Shown piece by piece: positions 24,708 to 33,468 of a stretch of DNA of 43,959 nucleotides (positions are counted from its first letter, which is position 1; the number at the start of each line of letters is the position of its first letter). The position numbers and the translations under genes were made by a program. The stretch covers positions 1 through 43,959 of the forward strand of contig LLZO01000134.1 of assembly GCA_001567545.1 (NCBI GenBank), in the 5' to 3' direction. Under the pieces are notes generated by a model. It was given only the letters and a program-made list of their open reading frames with translations. It was not told the DNA's origin and searched no databases. The DNA is from Candidatus Tepidiaquacellales bacterium OLB5. Its GTDB lineage: Bacteria; Bacteroidota; Ignavibacteria; Tepidaquicellales; OLB5.

Positions 24708-25879
24708 TTTACTTTCAGCCAGCTTATAGCTAAATATGCCATAAATGCAGCACCCTGAGAAATTAAATTTTCGTCAAGATTAAGTTTTGAAGTATGAAGC
24801 CCGGTAGTATTACCAGCCCCGATCCAGTAAAAGGAGCCGGGGCATTTCTTTAAGTAGTATGCAAAATCTTCGGCAAACATAAATTTTTCTCCGGGAAAAA
24901 CATTTTCCCTGCCTGAAAATTCAATTGCAGCGGCTTCTGCAAATTCAGTTTCTTTAATTGAATTTACAAGCTCAGGATATCCCGGTGAAACGTTAAACTC
25001 ATATCCTGCCCCGGCTGCCGAACATATTCCTTTTATGGTTCGTTCAATCAGCTTTAATGTCTTATTCCGGAGCTTTTCATTCAATGTTCTGACTGTTCCG
25101 GCAAGCTCAGCTTTATCAGGAATTACATTGTTTATTGTACCTCCTGAAAATTTACCAATAGTAATTACAATTGGCTCATATGGATCAGTATATCTTGAAA
25201 CAATAGTTTGCATAGCAAGCACAACCTGTGATGCAATAACAATAGGGTCAATTGCTGACTGTGGTTTTGCGCCATGCCCGGCTTTTCCTTTTATTGTAAT
25301 ATATATTTCATCCTGTGAAGCCAGCATAACACCCGGGTAAAAACCAATTTTCCCCGCCGGTTTGCCGGGCAAAATATGCTGTCCGAAAATTACATCAACA
25401 TTTGGATTTTTCAGTACCCCGTTTTTAATTAATACCGATGCACCGCCCGGATTTTTTTCTTCTGCAGGCTGAAATATGAATTTTACTGAACCATTTATTT
25501 CGCTTTTAAGATCTTTCAGTATCAATGCGGCGCCGTAAACCATAGCTGAATGAGCATCATGGCCGCAGGCATGCATTTTTCCGTAATTTTTTGAAGCAAA
25601 CTTCAGTCCCGTTTCTTCTGTTATTGGAAGGGCATCTATATCTGCCCGCAAAGCAACACATTTACCTTTTTTCCCTTTTAATACCACAAATAATCCTGTA
25701 TCAGTAATTCGTGTTACTTTATCAAAACCCTTTTTTTGGATTAAGTTTTTATACAGTAAATCTGTTGTTTGAAATTCTTCGAAAGCCAGCTCAGGATTTG
25801 AATGAATGCTTCTTCTTAAAGCAATCATTTCACCTTTGTGTTTTTCTGCGAGATTCTTTATGGTTTCTTTAATATTCAT
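24704..25879 (-). CDS. M20 family amidohydrolase (N-acyl-amino-acid deacylase type)
   Basis: This 391-residue metallo-amidohydrolase has no signal peptide. Family motifs are intact: 'ALRADIDALPI' with the metal-binding region, 'MHACGHDAHSAM' supplying metal ligands, 'FQPAEEKNPGGA' with the catalytic Glu pair, 'GKAGHGAKPQ' in the dimerisation domain, and 'FAEDFAYY' near the end. It is closest to the hippurate hydrolase/aminoacylase/IAA-amino acid hydrolase group, which remove acyl groups from amino acids or from N-acetyl-diaminopimelate. It is the last gene of the minus-strand glycan cluster, 5 bases after the Wzi-like gene, and its link to glycan synthesis is not evident. The 3' end overlaps the convergent haloperoxidase gene by 4 bases. 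Confidence 0.92.
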   Translation of the reverse strand: MNIKETIKNLAEKHKGEMIALRRSIHSNPELAFEEFQTTDLLYKNLIQKKGFDKVTRITDTGLFVVLKGKKGKCVALRADIDALPITEETGLKFASKNYGKMHACGHDAHSAMVYGAALILKDLKSEINGSVKFIFQPAEEKNPGGASVLIKNGVLKNPNVDVIFGQHILPGKPAGKIGFYPGVMLASQDEIYITIKGKAGHGAKPQSAIDPIVIASQVVLAMQTIVSRYTDPYEPIVITIGKFSGGTINNVIPDKAELAGTVRTLNEKLRNKTLKLIERTIKGICSAAGAGYEFNVSPGYPELVNSIKETEFAEAAAIEFSGRENVFPGEKFMFAEDFAYYLKKCPGSFYWIGAGNTTGLHTSKLNLDENLISQGAAFMAYLAISWLKVN

Positions 25880-25884
25880 AAAGC

Positions 25885-27579
25885 TTAGTAGTCTATTCTG
25901 AATACTCCCCAGAAAATATTTTCACCAAAAGAAATATTGCTGTCAACATAATCATAATTCCTTCTCTGGTATCTTATTGTAAAATAATATTGTTTAACCG
26001 GTTCAAACTCCAGGTCTGCAATAATTATATTCCTGTTAACCCTTGTACCGTTTAAAAATTCATTTTTTCTTAAAAAATCACCCCTGCCATTAAGTATATC
26101 CGAGCCTACATTAATAAAATTACCCATACTGTCAGTATAATTCAAACCTGTCCTCTGAATTTTATAAGTTACAGAAATCCTGACCCTGCTCCCGAAATTA
26201 TAGCCAAGCTTAAAAGCATGTTCATCAGAATTCGGGTTCAGGTTATGCCCGATGGGCAGGCTCCAGTTTGAATATGAATTATTTATCTCACGGTGAGCAT
26301 AAACAAAAGGATCAATTTTGGTGAATTCATACGCAAATGAAAGGTTTGGAAGCGTAAATGCATTCTGCCAGTTTAAACCGCCCTGGAATGCAAATTTATT
26401 ATCGTTACTTTTTGTTGAATCGTTTCCTATAGTTTCAAAATTCAGGTCATCAACCAGAAAGCTGCCCTGTATAGAAATATTTTTTGCCGGAAAAATCTGC
26501 ATATCCAGACCAAGAAGTGTGTTGTTTGAGTTTTTACCCGGCAGCTCTGTATTCATATCTGCTGATGTTAAAAAGCTTATCGGATTAATGAAAGCAAAAT
26601 TCATGGGAACGTTACTGTAAACTACCATTTCATTGAAACCCAATTTAAATGTGTTATTGAAAAAAGGTCCCAGTTCCAGCCTGTGGAATACCAGGTATTT
26701 AGATGAAAGCTGCGCTCCGGTTGAATCATTTCCTACTATACTTGAATGAAAAAATGAATACCTGATTTTTTTATATCTCAAGTCTAATTTTAAAAAATCA
26801 AAAGGAGCTGAATTTTTATTTGATAAAAAAAGTTTATCTATATATCCTGTACCAAAGTTCAATGCCTCTCTTCCTACAGTTAACCCAAGCCATTCCTTTT
26901 CAGGTGAGTATCTTAAATAACCTTCATAGCTATCAAATGTTTTATTGCCTTCACTCCTGTATTTTCTAATAGATGAAAGTAATGGGTCAATAAATGCAGT
27001 TTTTTGTGCATCTTCAGAAGTCCCTCCTAAACGAACGCCATTGGAAAGTCTTAAATAGTATCCCACTGAATTGAAAAGTGTGCCCCGTAACCTGGTACCA
27101 ATTTCACCAAGCAAAACATGCGGTTTTCCTGCAGAATCCCCTTCCAGTCCAATATATCTTACGCTGCCGATCCCGTCCCAGAAGAATGTTACATTTGTAT
27201 CAGCAGCTGAATAAAGGTATTTTTGTTTATTATTTGAAAACAGTTCGCCAACCCCTTTTTTAGAAAAGAAGTTTGAAGATTTTTTCAGGGTGCCAAACAT
27301 ATCGTATTCAAATTCTGTAGTATAATATTCCAGCAAAGCTTTATCGGTTTTGGAAAGCCTGTTCTTTTTCCCTGAAATCTCAAGCAGCAATTTAGCAGCT
27401 TCTTTTCTTGAAACCGGACCCATTGAAGAAGAATATGAATCTATTACTTTATTAGTAAACATCCTGTCAAGAAATTCATAAACAGGATTACTTAAAGGTA
27501 CCAATTCAACCTGAGAATATACATCAAAGCTAACAGAAGCAAAAATGAAAATAAATAAAAAATATTTAAGCTTTCCCAT
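25885..27579 (-). CDS. Wzi-like capsule assembly outer membrane protein
   Basis: This 564-residue protein has the signal peptide MGKLKYFLFIFIFASVSFDVYSQ. The start of the mature protein, 'VPLSNPVYEFLDRMFTNKVI' followed by 'GPVSRKEAAKLLLEI', is the typical front of the Wzi capsule-assembly family. The rest is rich in alternating aromatic and polar strands ('YYLRLSNGVRLGG', 'WLGLTVGREALNFGTGY', 'YFTIRYQRRNYDYV') and ends in an aromatic-rich 'WGVFRIDY', as expected of a beta-barrel. Wzi of Escherichia coli is a lectin-like barrel that holds capsule on the cell surface. Its place 7 bases after gmhA in the glycan cluster fits export or surface attachment of the polysaccharide made by these genes. 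Confidence 0.85.
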   Translation of the reverse strand: MGKLKYFLFIFIFASVSFDVYSQVELVPLSNPVYEFLDRMFTNKVIDSYSSSMGPVSRKEAAKLLLEISGKKNRLSKTDKALLEYYTTEFEYDMFGTLKKSSNFFSKKGVGELFSNNKQKYLYSAADTNVTFFWDGIGSVRYIGLEGDSAGKPHVLLGEIGTRLRGTLFNSVGYYLRLSNGVRLGGTSEDAQKTAFIDPLLSSIRKYRSEGNKTFDSYEGYLRYSPEKEWLGLTVGREALNFGTGYIDKLFLSNKNSAPFDFLKLDLRYKKIRYSFFHSSIVGNDSTGAQLSSKYLVFHRLELGPFFNNTFKLGFNEMVVYSNVPMNFAFINPISFLTSADMNTELPGKNSNNTLLGLDMQIFPAKNISIQGSFLVDDLNFETIGNDSTKSNDNKFAFQGGLNWQNAFTLPNLSFAYEFTKIDPFVYAHREINNSYSNWSLPIGHNLNPNSDEHAFKLGYNFGSRVRISVTYKIQRTGLNYTDSMGNFINVGSDILNGRGDFLRKNEFLNGTRVNRNIIIADLEFEPVKQYYFTIRYQRRNYDYVDSNISFGENIFWGVFRIDY

Positions 27580-27586
27580 AATATAT

Positions 27587-28165
27587 TTAATTATTTTTGT
27601 GATGTTCTTTTACTTTTTCGCGGAGCTCAAGAATGACATAATGAAAAATAATTGTATGAATGCTTTCGGCAGTACACATTTCATTTAAAGGTACATGAAG
27701 CTTATGATGTGCGATTTTATATAGTTTTCCTCCGTCATAACCGGTAACACCGATTGATATTAAACCGTTATTATTAGCCCATTCAATTGCTTTAACAATA
27801 TTGGGGCTGTTTCCGGAACCGCTTATTGCAATTACAATATCACCGGGTTTTGCATAAGTTACAAGCTGCTGTTCAAATATTGTATCGTAACCTTCATCAT
27901 TAGCCTGTGCAGTTAAAAACGGTGTGTTATCAGTTAAACTCAGGGCTTTAAGCCTTATTGAGTGTTCCGGGTGAAGCTTGGTGCCTTTTGCCAGATCCTG
28001 AGCAAGGTGAGAAGCATTAGCTGAACTGCCGCCATTGCCGATAACAAAAACAAATTTATCATTTTTATATGCGTCAAAGAGAAGGTCAGTAAAAGCAGTA
28101 ATTTCTTTTGTATCAACTGAATCTACTGCATCGTAAAGCATTCTTTTATAGCTTTTTAAATCCAT
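27587..28165 (-). CDS. gmhA: Sedoheptulose 7-phosphate isomerase (SIS domain)
   Basis: GmhA converts sedoheptulose 7-phosphate to D-glycero-D-manno-heptose 7-phosphate, the first step to activated heptose. The 192 residues form a single SIS domain of the family length: 'FVIGNGGSSANASHLAQDLAKGT' near residue 37, 'ISGSGNSPNIVKAIEWANN' near 115, and a C-terminal 'ESIHTIIFHYVIL' with the catalytic-region Glu and His. The neighbouring hddA-type kinase would use its product, supporting the assignment over other SIS enzymes. A candidate promoter lies at 28191-28221, so gmhA, the Wzi-like gene and the M20 gene may form a sub-operon. Confidence 0.9.
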   Translation of the reverse strand: MDLKSYKRMLYDAVDSVDTKEITAFTDLLFDAYKNDKFVFVIGNGGSSANASHLAQDLAKGTKLHPEHSIRLKALSLTDNTPFLTAQANDEGYDTIFEQQLVTYAKPGDIVIAISGSGNSPNIVKAIEWANNNGLISIGVTGYDGGKLYKIAHHKLHVPLNEMCTAESIHTIIFHYVILELREKVKEHHKNN

Positions 28166-28190
28166 TTGGTATATAAATTTTATTTAGTTA

Positions 28191-28221
28191 CAAAAATCAA
28201 TATAAATAATGTATTTCACAA
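28191..28221 (-). promoter_or_regulatory. Candidate -33/-7 promoter of gmhA
   Basis: On the minus strand TTG (28221-28219) is followed by exactly 20 bases and GATTTTTG (28198-28191), one mismatch to TAnnTTTG. It lies in the 96-base gap between gmhA and the broken epimerase gene, the only sizeable gap in the cluster. Confidence 0.45.
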
Positions 28222-28261
28222 TGAAATAAAGAAATAAAGGAATAAAACTGTTTTTCAATCA

Positions 28262-29376
28262 TCAATAACCGGTTTTTCTTACAACATTAAGGTCTTTCAT
28301 TGTTTTTTCTGAATATTCCAGAATATCCTGTATATCAGTTTGTGATTTCAGGTATTGGGCATATTCTTTAACGCTGTCTTCGGCTGTTCTTAACGGAGAC
28401 CAGCCTAAAGTTTTCAGTTTGCTGATATCACTGCATGCATTTCTAGTATCTCCGAAGCGGTATTCACCGCTGATATTTGGTTTAATATCTTCTTTGCCGA
28501 ATTCTTTTGCAACAATCTCAGAAAACTCCTTAACTGTGTATGCCTTTCCTCCGCCAACATTAAAAGCATTATAATTAGCCCTGTTATCCTGCATAACCAG
28601 TATATTAGCATCAACTACATCATGAACGTTTACAAAATCACGCAGCATCATACCGTCTTCATAAACAGTAGGGGCTTTATTAAAAAAGTAACTCAGGCTG
28701 AAAATTCGGCATGCTCCGCTGTACATATTGTAAAATGACTGCCTGGAACCCTGAACTATTGAATATCTCATTGCAACACTGGGAATTCTATATCTTTCTC
28801 CGAAATTCAAAGCCATTAACTCCTGGGAATATTTTGATATTGCATATTGATTCGGCGGACAGGCATATGATTCAGGTGTCCAGATGTATTCTAGCTTATT
28901 GCCTTCATTATCAGTAAAATCCCACTCACCTTTTTCAAGCTGTTCATTCGATCTTCTTTTGGGATAAATGAAATTTCCGCTCTTATCTTTATATATTCCT
29001 TCACCGTTTACAAATTGTGAAGATGCAACAACTATTTTTTTATGGGCAGGTTTTTAGCAACTGCAATTTCATATATTAAAGCGGTACTTACAGAATTTAC
29101 ATGGAAAAAAGTTGAAAAATCCGGCAGGTAATCCTGGTATGCTGCCAAATGGAAAACATAATCAATACCTTCCAGAGCTTTTTCAATAGTGTCACGCTCT
29201 CTAACGTCGCCTAAAATAAATTCAGCTTCCGCGGGTAAATAGGAAGGTTTGCCTTTTAGATGTACCGGTTTCTGTAAATTATCAAGTATCCTTACATCAT
29301 AGCCTATTTTAAGCAGCCTGTCTACAGTATGCGAACCAATGAAACCCGCACCGCCGGTTACTAATACTTTTTCCAT
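28262..29376 (-). pseudogene. NAD-dependent sugar epimerase/dehydratase, broken by a one-base deletion
   Basis: This is an extended short-chain dehydrogenase of nucleotide sugars, the UDP-glucose or dTDP-rhamnose 4-epimerase type. The start has the NAD-binding 'VTGGAGFIGSH' and 'DYVFHLAAYQDYLP'. Translation stops after 'NLPIKK' at 29032. Adding one A to the seven-A run (minus strand; 29035-29041) restores 'PIKKIVVASSQFVNGEG' and the full rest, including 'YAISKYSQE' (catalytic YxxxK), 'LRDFVNVHDVVDANIL', 'FNVGGGKAYTV' and 'LGWSPL', ending at 28262. The repaired protein would be 371 residues, normal for the family. No other lesion is seen, so this is either a sequencing error or a very recent, possibly reversible, slippage event. 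It lies between hddA and gmhA in the glycan cluster and would supply one of its sugars. Confidence 0.85.
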
Positions 29377-29383
29377 TAATATT

Positions 29384-30373
29384 TTATTTTATATCGTACC
29401 TGGTTTGATCAAAAATAATTTTACTGCCGTGTTTTTCAAGGTAAAAAGGCAATTCCCTGTATTGCCTTAAAGCCCTCCGCAAGTTGTCCTGTTTATCTCT
29501 TTCACAATAAACCAGCAAAAAGCCTCCTCCTCCGGCACCAGAAATCTTTGCGCCCAGTGCTCCCCCTTCCATTGCCAGAGAATGCATCTTGTCTATTTCG
29601 GGGTTTGACACATTAGAAGCCAATTGTTTTTTTAATTCCCAGTTTACATGGAGGTTTTCACCAACACGGTTAATATCAAGTGCGTTTAAACCGTCAAGTG
29701 TGTCATAAGCCAGTTCTTTGATCTTATTATGAAAATCGATCTTGCTGATGATATTTTTATTCTGTTCTTCCAATATTGAAGACGCTTTGCGTGTAGTAGA
29801 TGTAAAAAACAGAAGTAAATTTGACCCTAATTTTCTTTTTACCTCTGTGCTTAAATCTAATGAAGCTGCTTCAACTGATTCATCTTTACAGAATTTAAAG
29901 CTTTTGAGCCCGCCATATGCAGCTATGTACTGATCCTGCTTGCCAATAGGTCTGCCCAGGATTTCAATTTCTATTTTACAGGCTTCCCGGGCTAATTGTT
30001 CAGCTGTAACTAATTTTCCCTGATATTGATAAAATGCATGAAGTAAACCAACAGTAAGACTGCTGGAAGATCCCAGTCCGGATCCTTCCGAGGGAATATC
30101 TGCAAACATCATAACTTCAAAACCATTGGTCATACCGGTTAACCTTGCAGCTTCTTTAACAAGGTCATGTTTAATATCATCAATTGTGGTTACAATTTCT
30201 TTTGCAGAATAATCTACGTATATAAGATCATCAAAACGTTCTTTTAATATTACATATATATATTTATCAATTGCTGTACTAACTACAAATCCTTCATGGG
30301 GATTATAATAATTTGCCAGGTCAGTTCCGCCTCCGGATAAACTAATTCTTAACGGTGTTTGCGATATTATCAT
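29384..30373 (-). CDS. hddA: D-glycero-D-manno-heptose 7-phosphate kinase (GHMP family)
   Basis: HddA phosphorylates heptose 7-phosphate at the anomeric position on the route to GDP-D-glycero-alpha-D-manno-heptose, used in S-layer glycans and capsules. The 329 residues show the GHMP fold: N-terminal 'ISQTPLRISLSGGGTDL', the ATP-binding 'PSEGSGLGSSSS' (about 94-105), 'ILGRPIGKQDQYIAAYGG', and the C-terminal 'GALGAKISGAGGGGFLL'. It overlaps the upstream acetyltransferase gene by 4 bases (ATGA) and precedes the epimerase by 7, so it is translationally coupled. gmhA is close by. The remaining enzymes, GmhB phosphatase and HddC guanylyltransferase, are not in the window. Other sugar-1-kinases of the family are possible but less likely given gmhA. 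Confidence 0.88.
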   Translation of the reverse strand: MIISQTPLRISLSGGGTDLANYYNPHEGFVVSTAIDKYIYVILKERFDDLIYVDYSAKEIVTTIDDIKHDLVKEAARLTGMTNGFEVMMFADIPSEGSGLGSSSSLTVGLLHAFYQYQGKLVTAEQLAREACKIEIEILGRPIGKQDQYIAAYGGLKSFKFCKDESVEAASLDLSTEVKRKLGSNLLLFFTSTTRKASSILEEQNKNIISKIDFHNKIKELAYDTLDGLNALDINRVGENLHVNWELKKQLASNVSNPEIDKMHSLAMEGGALGAKISGAGGGGFLLVYCERDKQDNLRRALRQYRELPFYLEKHGSKIIFDQTRYDIK

Positions 30374-30954
30374 TTTATTTCAGTGACTTTCCCGTAATTA
30401 TCATCAGCAGTGTACTGATATTTATTATTTTCAGAATCTATTGCTATATTGTTTGAATCAAAACTAAGTTTTTCGCCGGTTTTGGAAACCCAGTATCTGA
30501 ATCTTGCCGGGTTGCCGGTTACTAACGCAAAATCTGGTACTGATTTTGTAACAACAGAACCGGCTCCAATCAGGCAGTATTTACCTAAAGTAATACCGCA
30601 TAAGATAGTGGCATTTGCTCCAACACTTGCGCCCTGTTTTAAAAGTGTATCAAGAAAATTCCCGGAATGCCTTTTACTCCTTGGGAACATATCATTGGTA
30701 AAAACAGCATTTGGACCAAGAAAAACATCGTCTTCAATGGTTAAACCTTCCCACAAAGAAATTCCGTTCTTTATAGTTACCCTGTCGCCGATTTTAACAC
30801 CGCTTTCCACAAAAACATAATCACATAAATTACAGTCTTTGCCGATAGAAACATTTTTCAGCACATGTGCAAAAGCCCAAATCCTTGTTTTTGAACCAAT
30901 ATCATCAGATTCAACCAGCGCATTTGGGTGAATAAAAAAATCCCGTTCACTCAT
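30370..30954 (-). CDS. wbpD: WbpD/WlbB-like UDP-sugar N-acetyltransferase (left-handed beta-helix)
   Basis: In the Wbp/Wlb pathway this enzyme acetylates the 3-amino group of UDP-2-acetamido-3-amino-2,3-dideoxyglucuronate to give the diacetamido sugar. The 194 residues start 'FIHPNALVESDDIGSKTRIWAFAHV', the family opening. Hexapeptide repeats follow ('VSIGKDCNLCDYVFV', 'VKIGDRVTIKNGI', 'LTIEDDVFLGPNAVFTND', 'ASVGANATILCGITLGKYCLIGAGSVV'), then 'VTGNPARFRYWVSKTG'. It overlaps the oxidoreductase stop by one base (TAATG) and hddA by four. The neighbouring WbpB-like dehydrogenase and WbpE-like aminotransferase strongly support the assignment. Confidence 0.9.
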   Translation of the reverse strand: MSERDFFIHPNALVESDDIGSKTRIWAFAHVLKNVSIGKDCNLCDYVFVESGVKIGDRVTIKNGISLWEGLTIEDDVFLGPNAVFTNDMFPRSKRHSGNFLDTLLKQGASVGANATILCGITLGKYCLIGAGSVVTKSVPDFALVTGNPARFRYWVSKTGEKLSFDSNNIAIDSENNKYQYTADDNYGKVTEIK

Positions 30955-31997
30955 TATTGTTTATTGAAAGATTCACTTGTAGTTTCCAGAAGCTTTACAA
31001 CTTCCAGCCCTATATTCCCGTCATTGATCATTGGTTTATCATGCAAAACTGCATTAATAAATTCCATACATTCAAGCCTTAACGGTTCATGCTGCTCTAA
31101 AGGTATAACCATTATTTCACCTGACTGATATCCCAGTGCTCTAGAATCTGCAGATTTACTTTTTATCCGGTTATCTATTCCTAATCCATACAACTTAAGT
31201 TTTCCGTCAAGCGCAAGCATTTCATCATAAACCAATGTTCCTTCCGTTCCAAAAATCTGCATTAACCTTACTTTATTGGAAGAAAGCCAGCCGAGATGTA
31301 TATGTGCTGTAGTTCCGCTTTTAAAGCTAAGATCTATATGAGCGTTGTTTGTTAGCTTATTTTTATTTTTAGATTTTAAATTATTAAAAACACCGAAAGG
31401 ATATTCATTCCTGTTGGAATTAATTTTCCACGGAGATTCTCCCAACAGATGAAGAATGATAGAAAAATCATGGGGACCAAGGTCCCAGATAACATCTACT
31501 TCAGAATCAGGAGGTCCTAAATTTATTCTGGTAGAAGTAATATGAAGAACATTACCAATTACTTTTTTCTTTATAAGTTCTTTAATTTTTCTTACTGCAG
31601 GTGCAAATTGGAAAACATGACCAACTGCAAGCTTTTTATTAAGCTTAATTGCCGTTTCAACCATTGATTCTGCTTCTTCAGTGCTGAATGCCATAGGTTT
31701 TTCAACAAAAACATGTTTACCCAAAAACATTGCTTCTTCAGCCAGCTCTTTATGGGTTGTTACCGGTGTTGCTATAACAACAGCCTGTATATGTTTATCT
31801 TTAAGAATCTCACGGTAATCTTTAGTAGTTTCAATTGAAGGGAACTCTTTCCTGATGAATTCCAGTCTGCCTGGTTTTATATCAGAAACTTTTTTTACTC
31901 TGCTGTTTGGTAAAGAGCTGAAATTTCTTACAAGTTTTGGACCCCAATAACCTGCTCCAATAACCCCTATATTTATAATTTTTTCTGAAGTTTTGAT
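30954..31997 (-). CDS. wbpB: WbpB/WlbA-like Gfo/Idh/MocA dehydrogenase, start uncertain
   Basis: WbpB/WlbA oxidises UDP-N-acetylglucosaminuronate at C3. The first in-frame ATG is at 31730, but that would omit the NAD-binding fold. The reading frame stays open upstream and encodes 'IINIGVIGAGYWGPKLVRN' (GxGxxG), 'KVSDIKPGRLEFI' and 'AVVIATPVTTHKELAEEA', so the gene must reach about 31997 (347 residues, the family length). No ATG, GTG or TTG lies there in this frame. If the six-A run (minus strand; 31979-31984) had five As, a GTG at 32007 overlapping the previous gene would be in frame. The conserved 'GKHVFVEKPMAFS' and 'VDVIWDLGPHDFSI' are present. The end given is the first plausible codon after the upstream stop, not a proven start. 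Confidence 0.8.
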   Translation of the reverse strand: MKTSEKIINIGVIGAGYWGPKLVRNFSSLPNSRVKKVSDIKPGRLEFIRKEFPSIETTKDYREILKDKHIQAVVIATPVTTHKELAEEAMFLGKHVFVEKPMAFSTEEAESMVETAIKLNKKLAVGHVFQFAPAVRKIKELIKKKVIGNVLHITSTRINLGPPDSEVDVIWDLGPHDFSIILHLLGESPWKINSNRNEYPFGVFNNLKSKNKNKLTNNAHIDLSFKSGTTAHIHLGWLSSNKVRLMQIFGTEGTLVYDEMLALDGKLKLYGLGIDNRIKSKSADSRALGYQSGEIMVIPLEQHEPLRLECMEFINAVLHDKPMINDGNIGLEVVKLLETTSESFNKQ

Positions 31998-31999
31998 AT

Positions 32000-33460
32000 T
32001 TAAACACCACCTTTGCCAAATACCATAACAGGTATTGTTTTAAATAATATTTTCAGGTCAAGCCATAAAGATTGATTATCTGCATAATACAGGTCCAGCA
32101 AAACAGAATCACTGAATGTTACATCTTCCCTGTTCCTTGCAATTATCTGGGCTAAACCGGTCATTCCGGGAATTACTTTATATTTTAATTTATGCCAGTC
32201 TTTAAAATGATCATACTCATATGGCAAGCATGGTCTTGGACCTACAAGGCTCATATTCCCTGTTAATACATTAATCAGCTGAGGAAGTTCGTCAATGCTG
32301 AATTTCCGTAAAAATTTTCCAACAAAAGTAATTCTGGGATCATTTTCAAGTTTTTTATAACCTTTGTTTGAGGTTATCAGTTTTTCAAGATGCATTTCAT
32401 GGATTCTGGCATCATTATTAGCCAGCATGGTTCTGAATTTATACCACCTGAAAGATTTTCCGTTTTTGCCTATCACATTAGTTGAATATAAAACAGGTCC
32501 TTTAGATGTAATTTTTATTGCAAGAGCAATTAACAGCCAAAATGGCATTAAAACCAAAATTAGAAAGCTGCCAGCAAGTATATCAAATATTCTCTTGAAT
32601 TTTTCTGAATATAAAGGTGATAGTTTCGGTGAAACAGAAATTACCTTAAGATCATGATATTCACCTTCATCAAGTTTTGCAGAAATTATATCAAAATGAT
32701 TTGATACAAGGTTAACATGGCAATTTGTTAACTTACATTTTTCAATAAGGTCAAGAAGCTTTTTATTCTCAATATTCTGAATAGTAATAAATATCTCGTC
32801 AATTTCTTGATCTTCCGTTATTTCAAGCAGATCATTCATTGTCCCTATTACAGGGACCCGGTTCACAATTGTATTTAATTTAGAGGGGTTTTCATCTATA
32901 AAACCGATCAGTTCTATGTGATAATGCGGTTTTACGGTAAGAATCTCAGAAAAAAATATACCTAGATTACCAGCACCAACTGCAACAGCTCTTCTGGTAA
33001 TAAATTCTTTAATATTGCCTCCAACATAATTTGCTCTTAAGATTTTTCTGAGAATCAGTACCCTAGATAACATTAGAAGAGTAAATGAAACCGAAAAGTA
33101 TATTATTACCTGTGTACGGGAGTCATGAAGCGCTTCCTGAGTTTTAATAATAAATATGCCAATAATTATTATTATACTGTTTATTAGAAGACCTTTTAAA
33201 ATTAAAAGGGTTTGTTCGCCAATTCGTAAAAAATACTTATGTTTATAAAGCTGGTAATATCTGAATATTGGTATTATTAATATTGCACCAAAAATAAAGA
33301 TAGAAAGTTTTTCAATAAAAGTTATATCCGAAAAATAAATATGAATTCCCGGTGCAGTAAAATATAAAGCTAATATAAATGCTACTGAAGTACAAAACAG
33401 GTCATTAACTGAAAGGATCAGCTTTTTTGCTCCCCATTTTTTTATAAATTCATCAAACAT
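32000..33460 (-). CDS. Polyprenyl-phosphate sugar-1-phosphate transferase (WbaP/WcaJ type)
   Basis: This enzyme loads the first sugar phosphate onto undecaprenyl phosphate at the inner membrane, starting glycan assembly. The 486 residues begin with four to five transmembrane segments (about 10-130). A nucleotide-binding-like domain follows (about 150-270; 'RAVAVGAGNLGIFFSEIL', 'ELIGFIDENPSKLN'). A membrane helix and the catalytic bacterial sugar transferase domain complete it (about 285-486), with 'KRIFDILAGSFLILVLMPFW', 'YKFRTM', 'FSIDELPQLINVLTGNMSLVGPRP' and 'VIPGMTGLAQI'. It lies 8 bases after the aminotransferase gene. The sugar used, possibly the diacetamido uronate of the neighbouring Wbp-type genes, cannot be told from sequence. 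Confidence 0.93.
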   Translation of the reverse strand: MFDEFIKKWGAKKLILSVNDLFCTSVAFILALYFTAPGIHIYFSDITFIEKLSIFIFGAILIIPIFRYYQLYKHKYFLRIGEQTLLILKGLLINSIIIIIGIFIIKTQEALHDSRTQVIIYFSVSFTLLMLSRVLILRKILRANYVGGNIKEFITRRAVAVGAGNLGIFFSEILTVKPHYHIELIGFIDENPSKLNTIVNRVPVIGTMNDLLEITEDQEIDEIFITIQNIENKKLLDLIEKCKLTNCHVNLVSNHFDIISAKLDEGEYHDLKVISVSPKLSPLYSEKFKRIFDILAGSFLILVLMPFWLLIALAIKITSKGPVLYSTNVIGKNGKSFRWYKFRTMLANNDARIHEMHLEKLITSNKGYKKLENDPRITFVGKFLRKFSIDELPQLINVLTGNMSLVGPRPCLPYEYDHFKDWHKLKYKVIPGMTGLAQIIARNREDVTFSDSVLLDLYYADNQSLWLDLKILFKTIPVMVFGKGGV

Positions 33461-33468
33461 TTAATATA

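Noticed and set aside
29032-29376. A separate short epimerase gene of 114 residues
   Set aside because: It is only the N-terminal part of the epimerase broken at the A run; the remaining motifs continue directly in the next frame.
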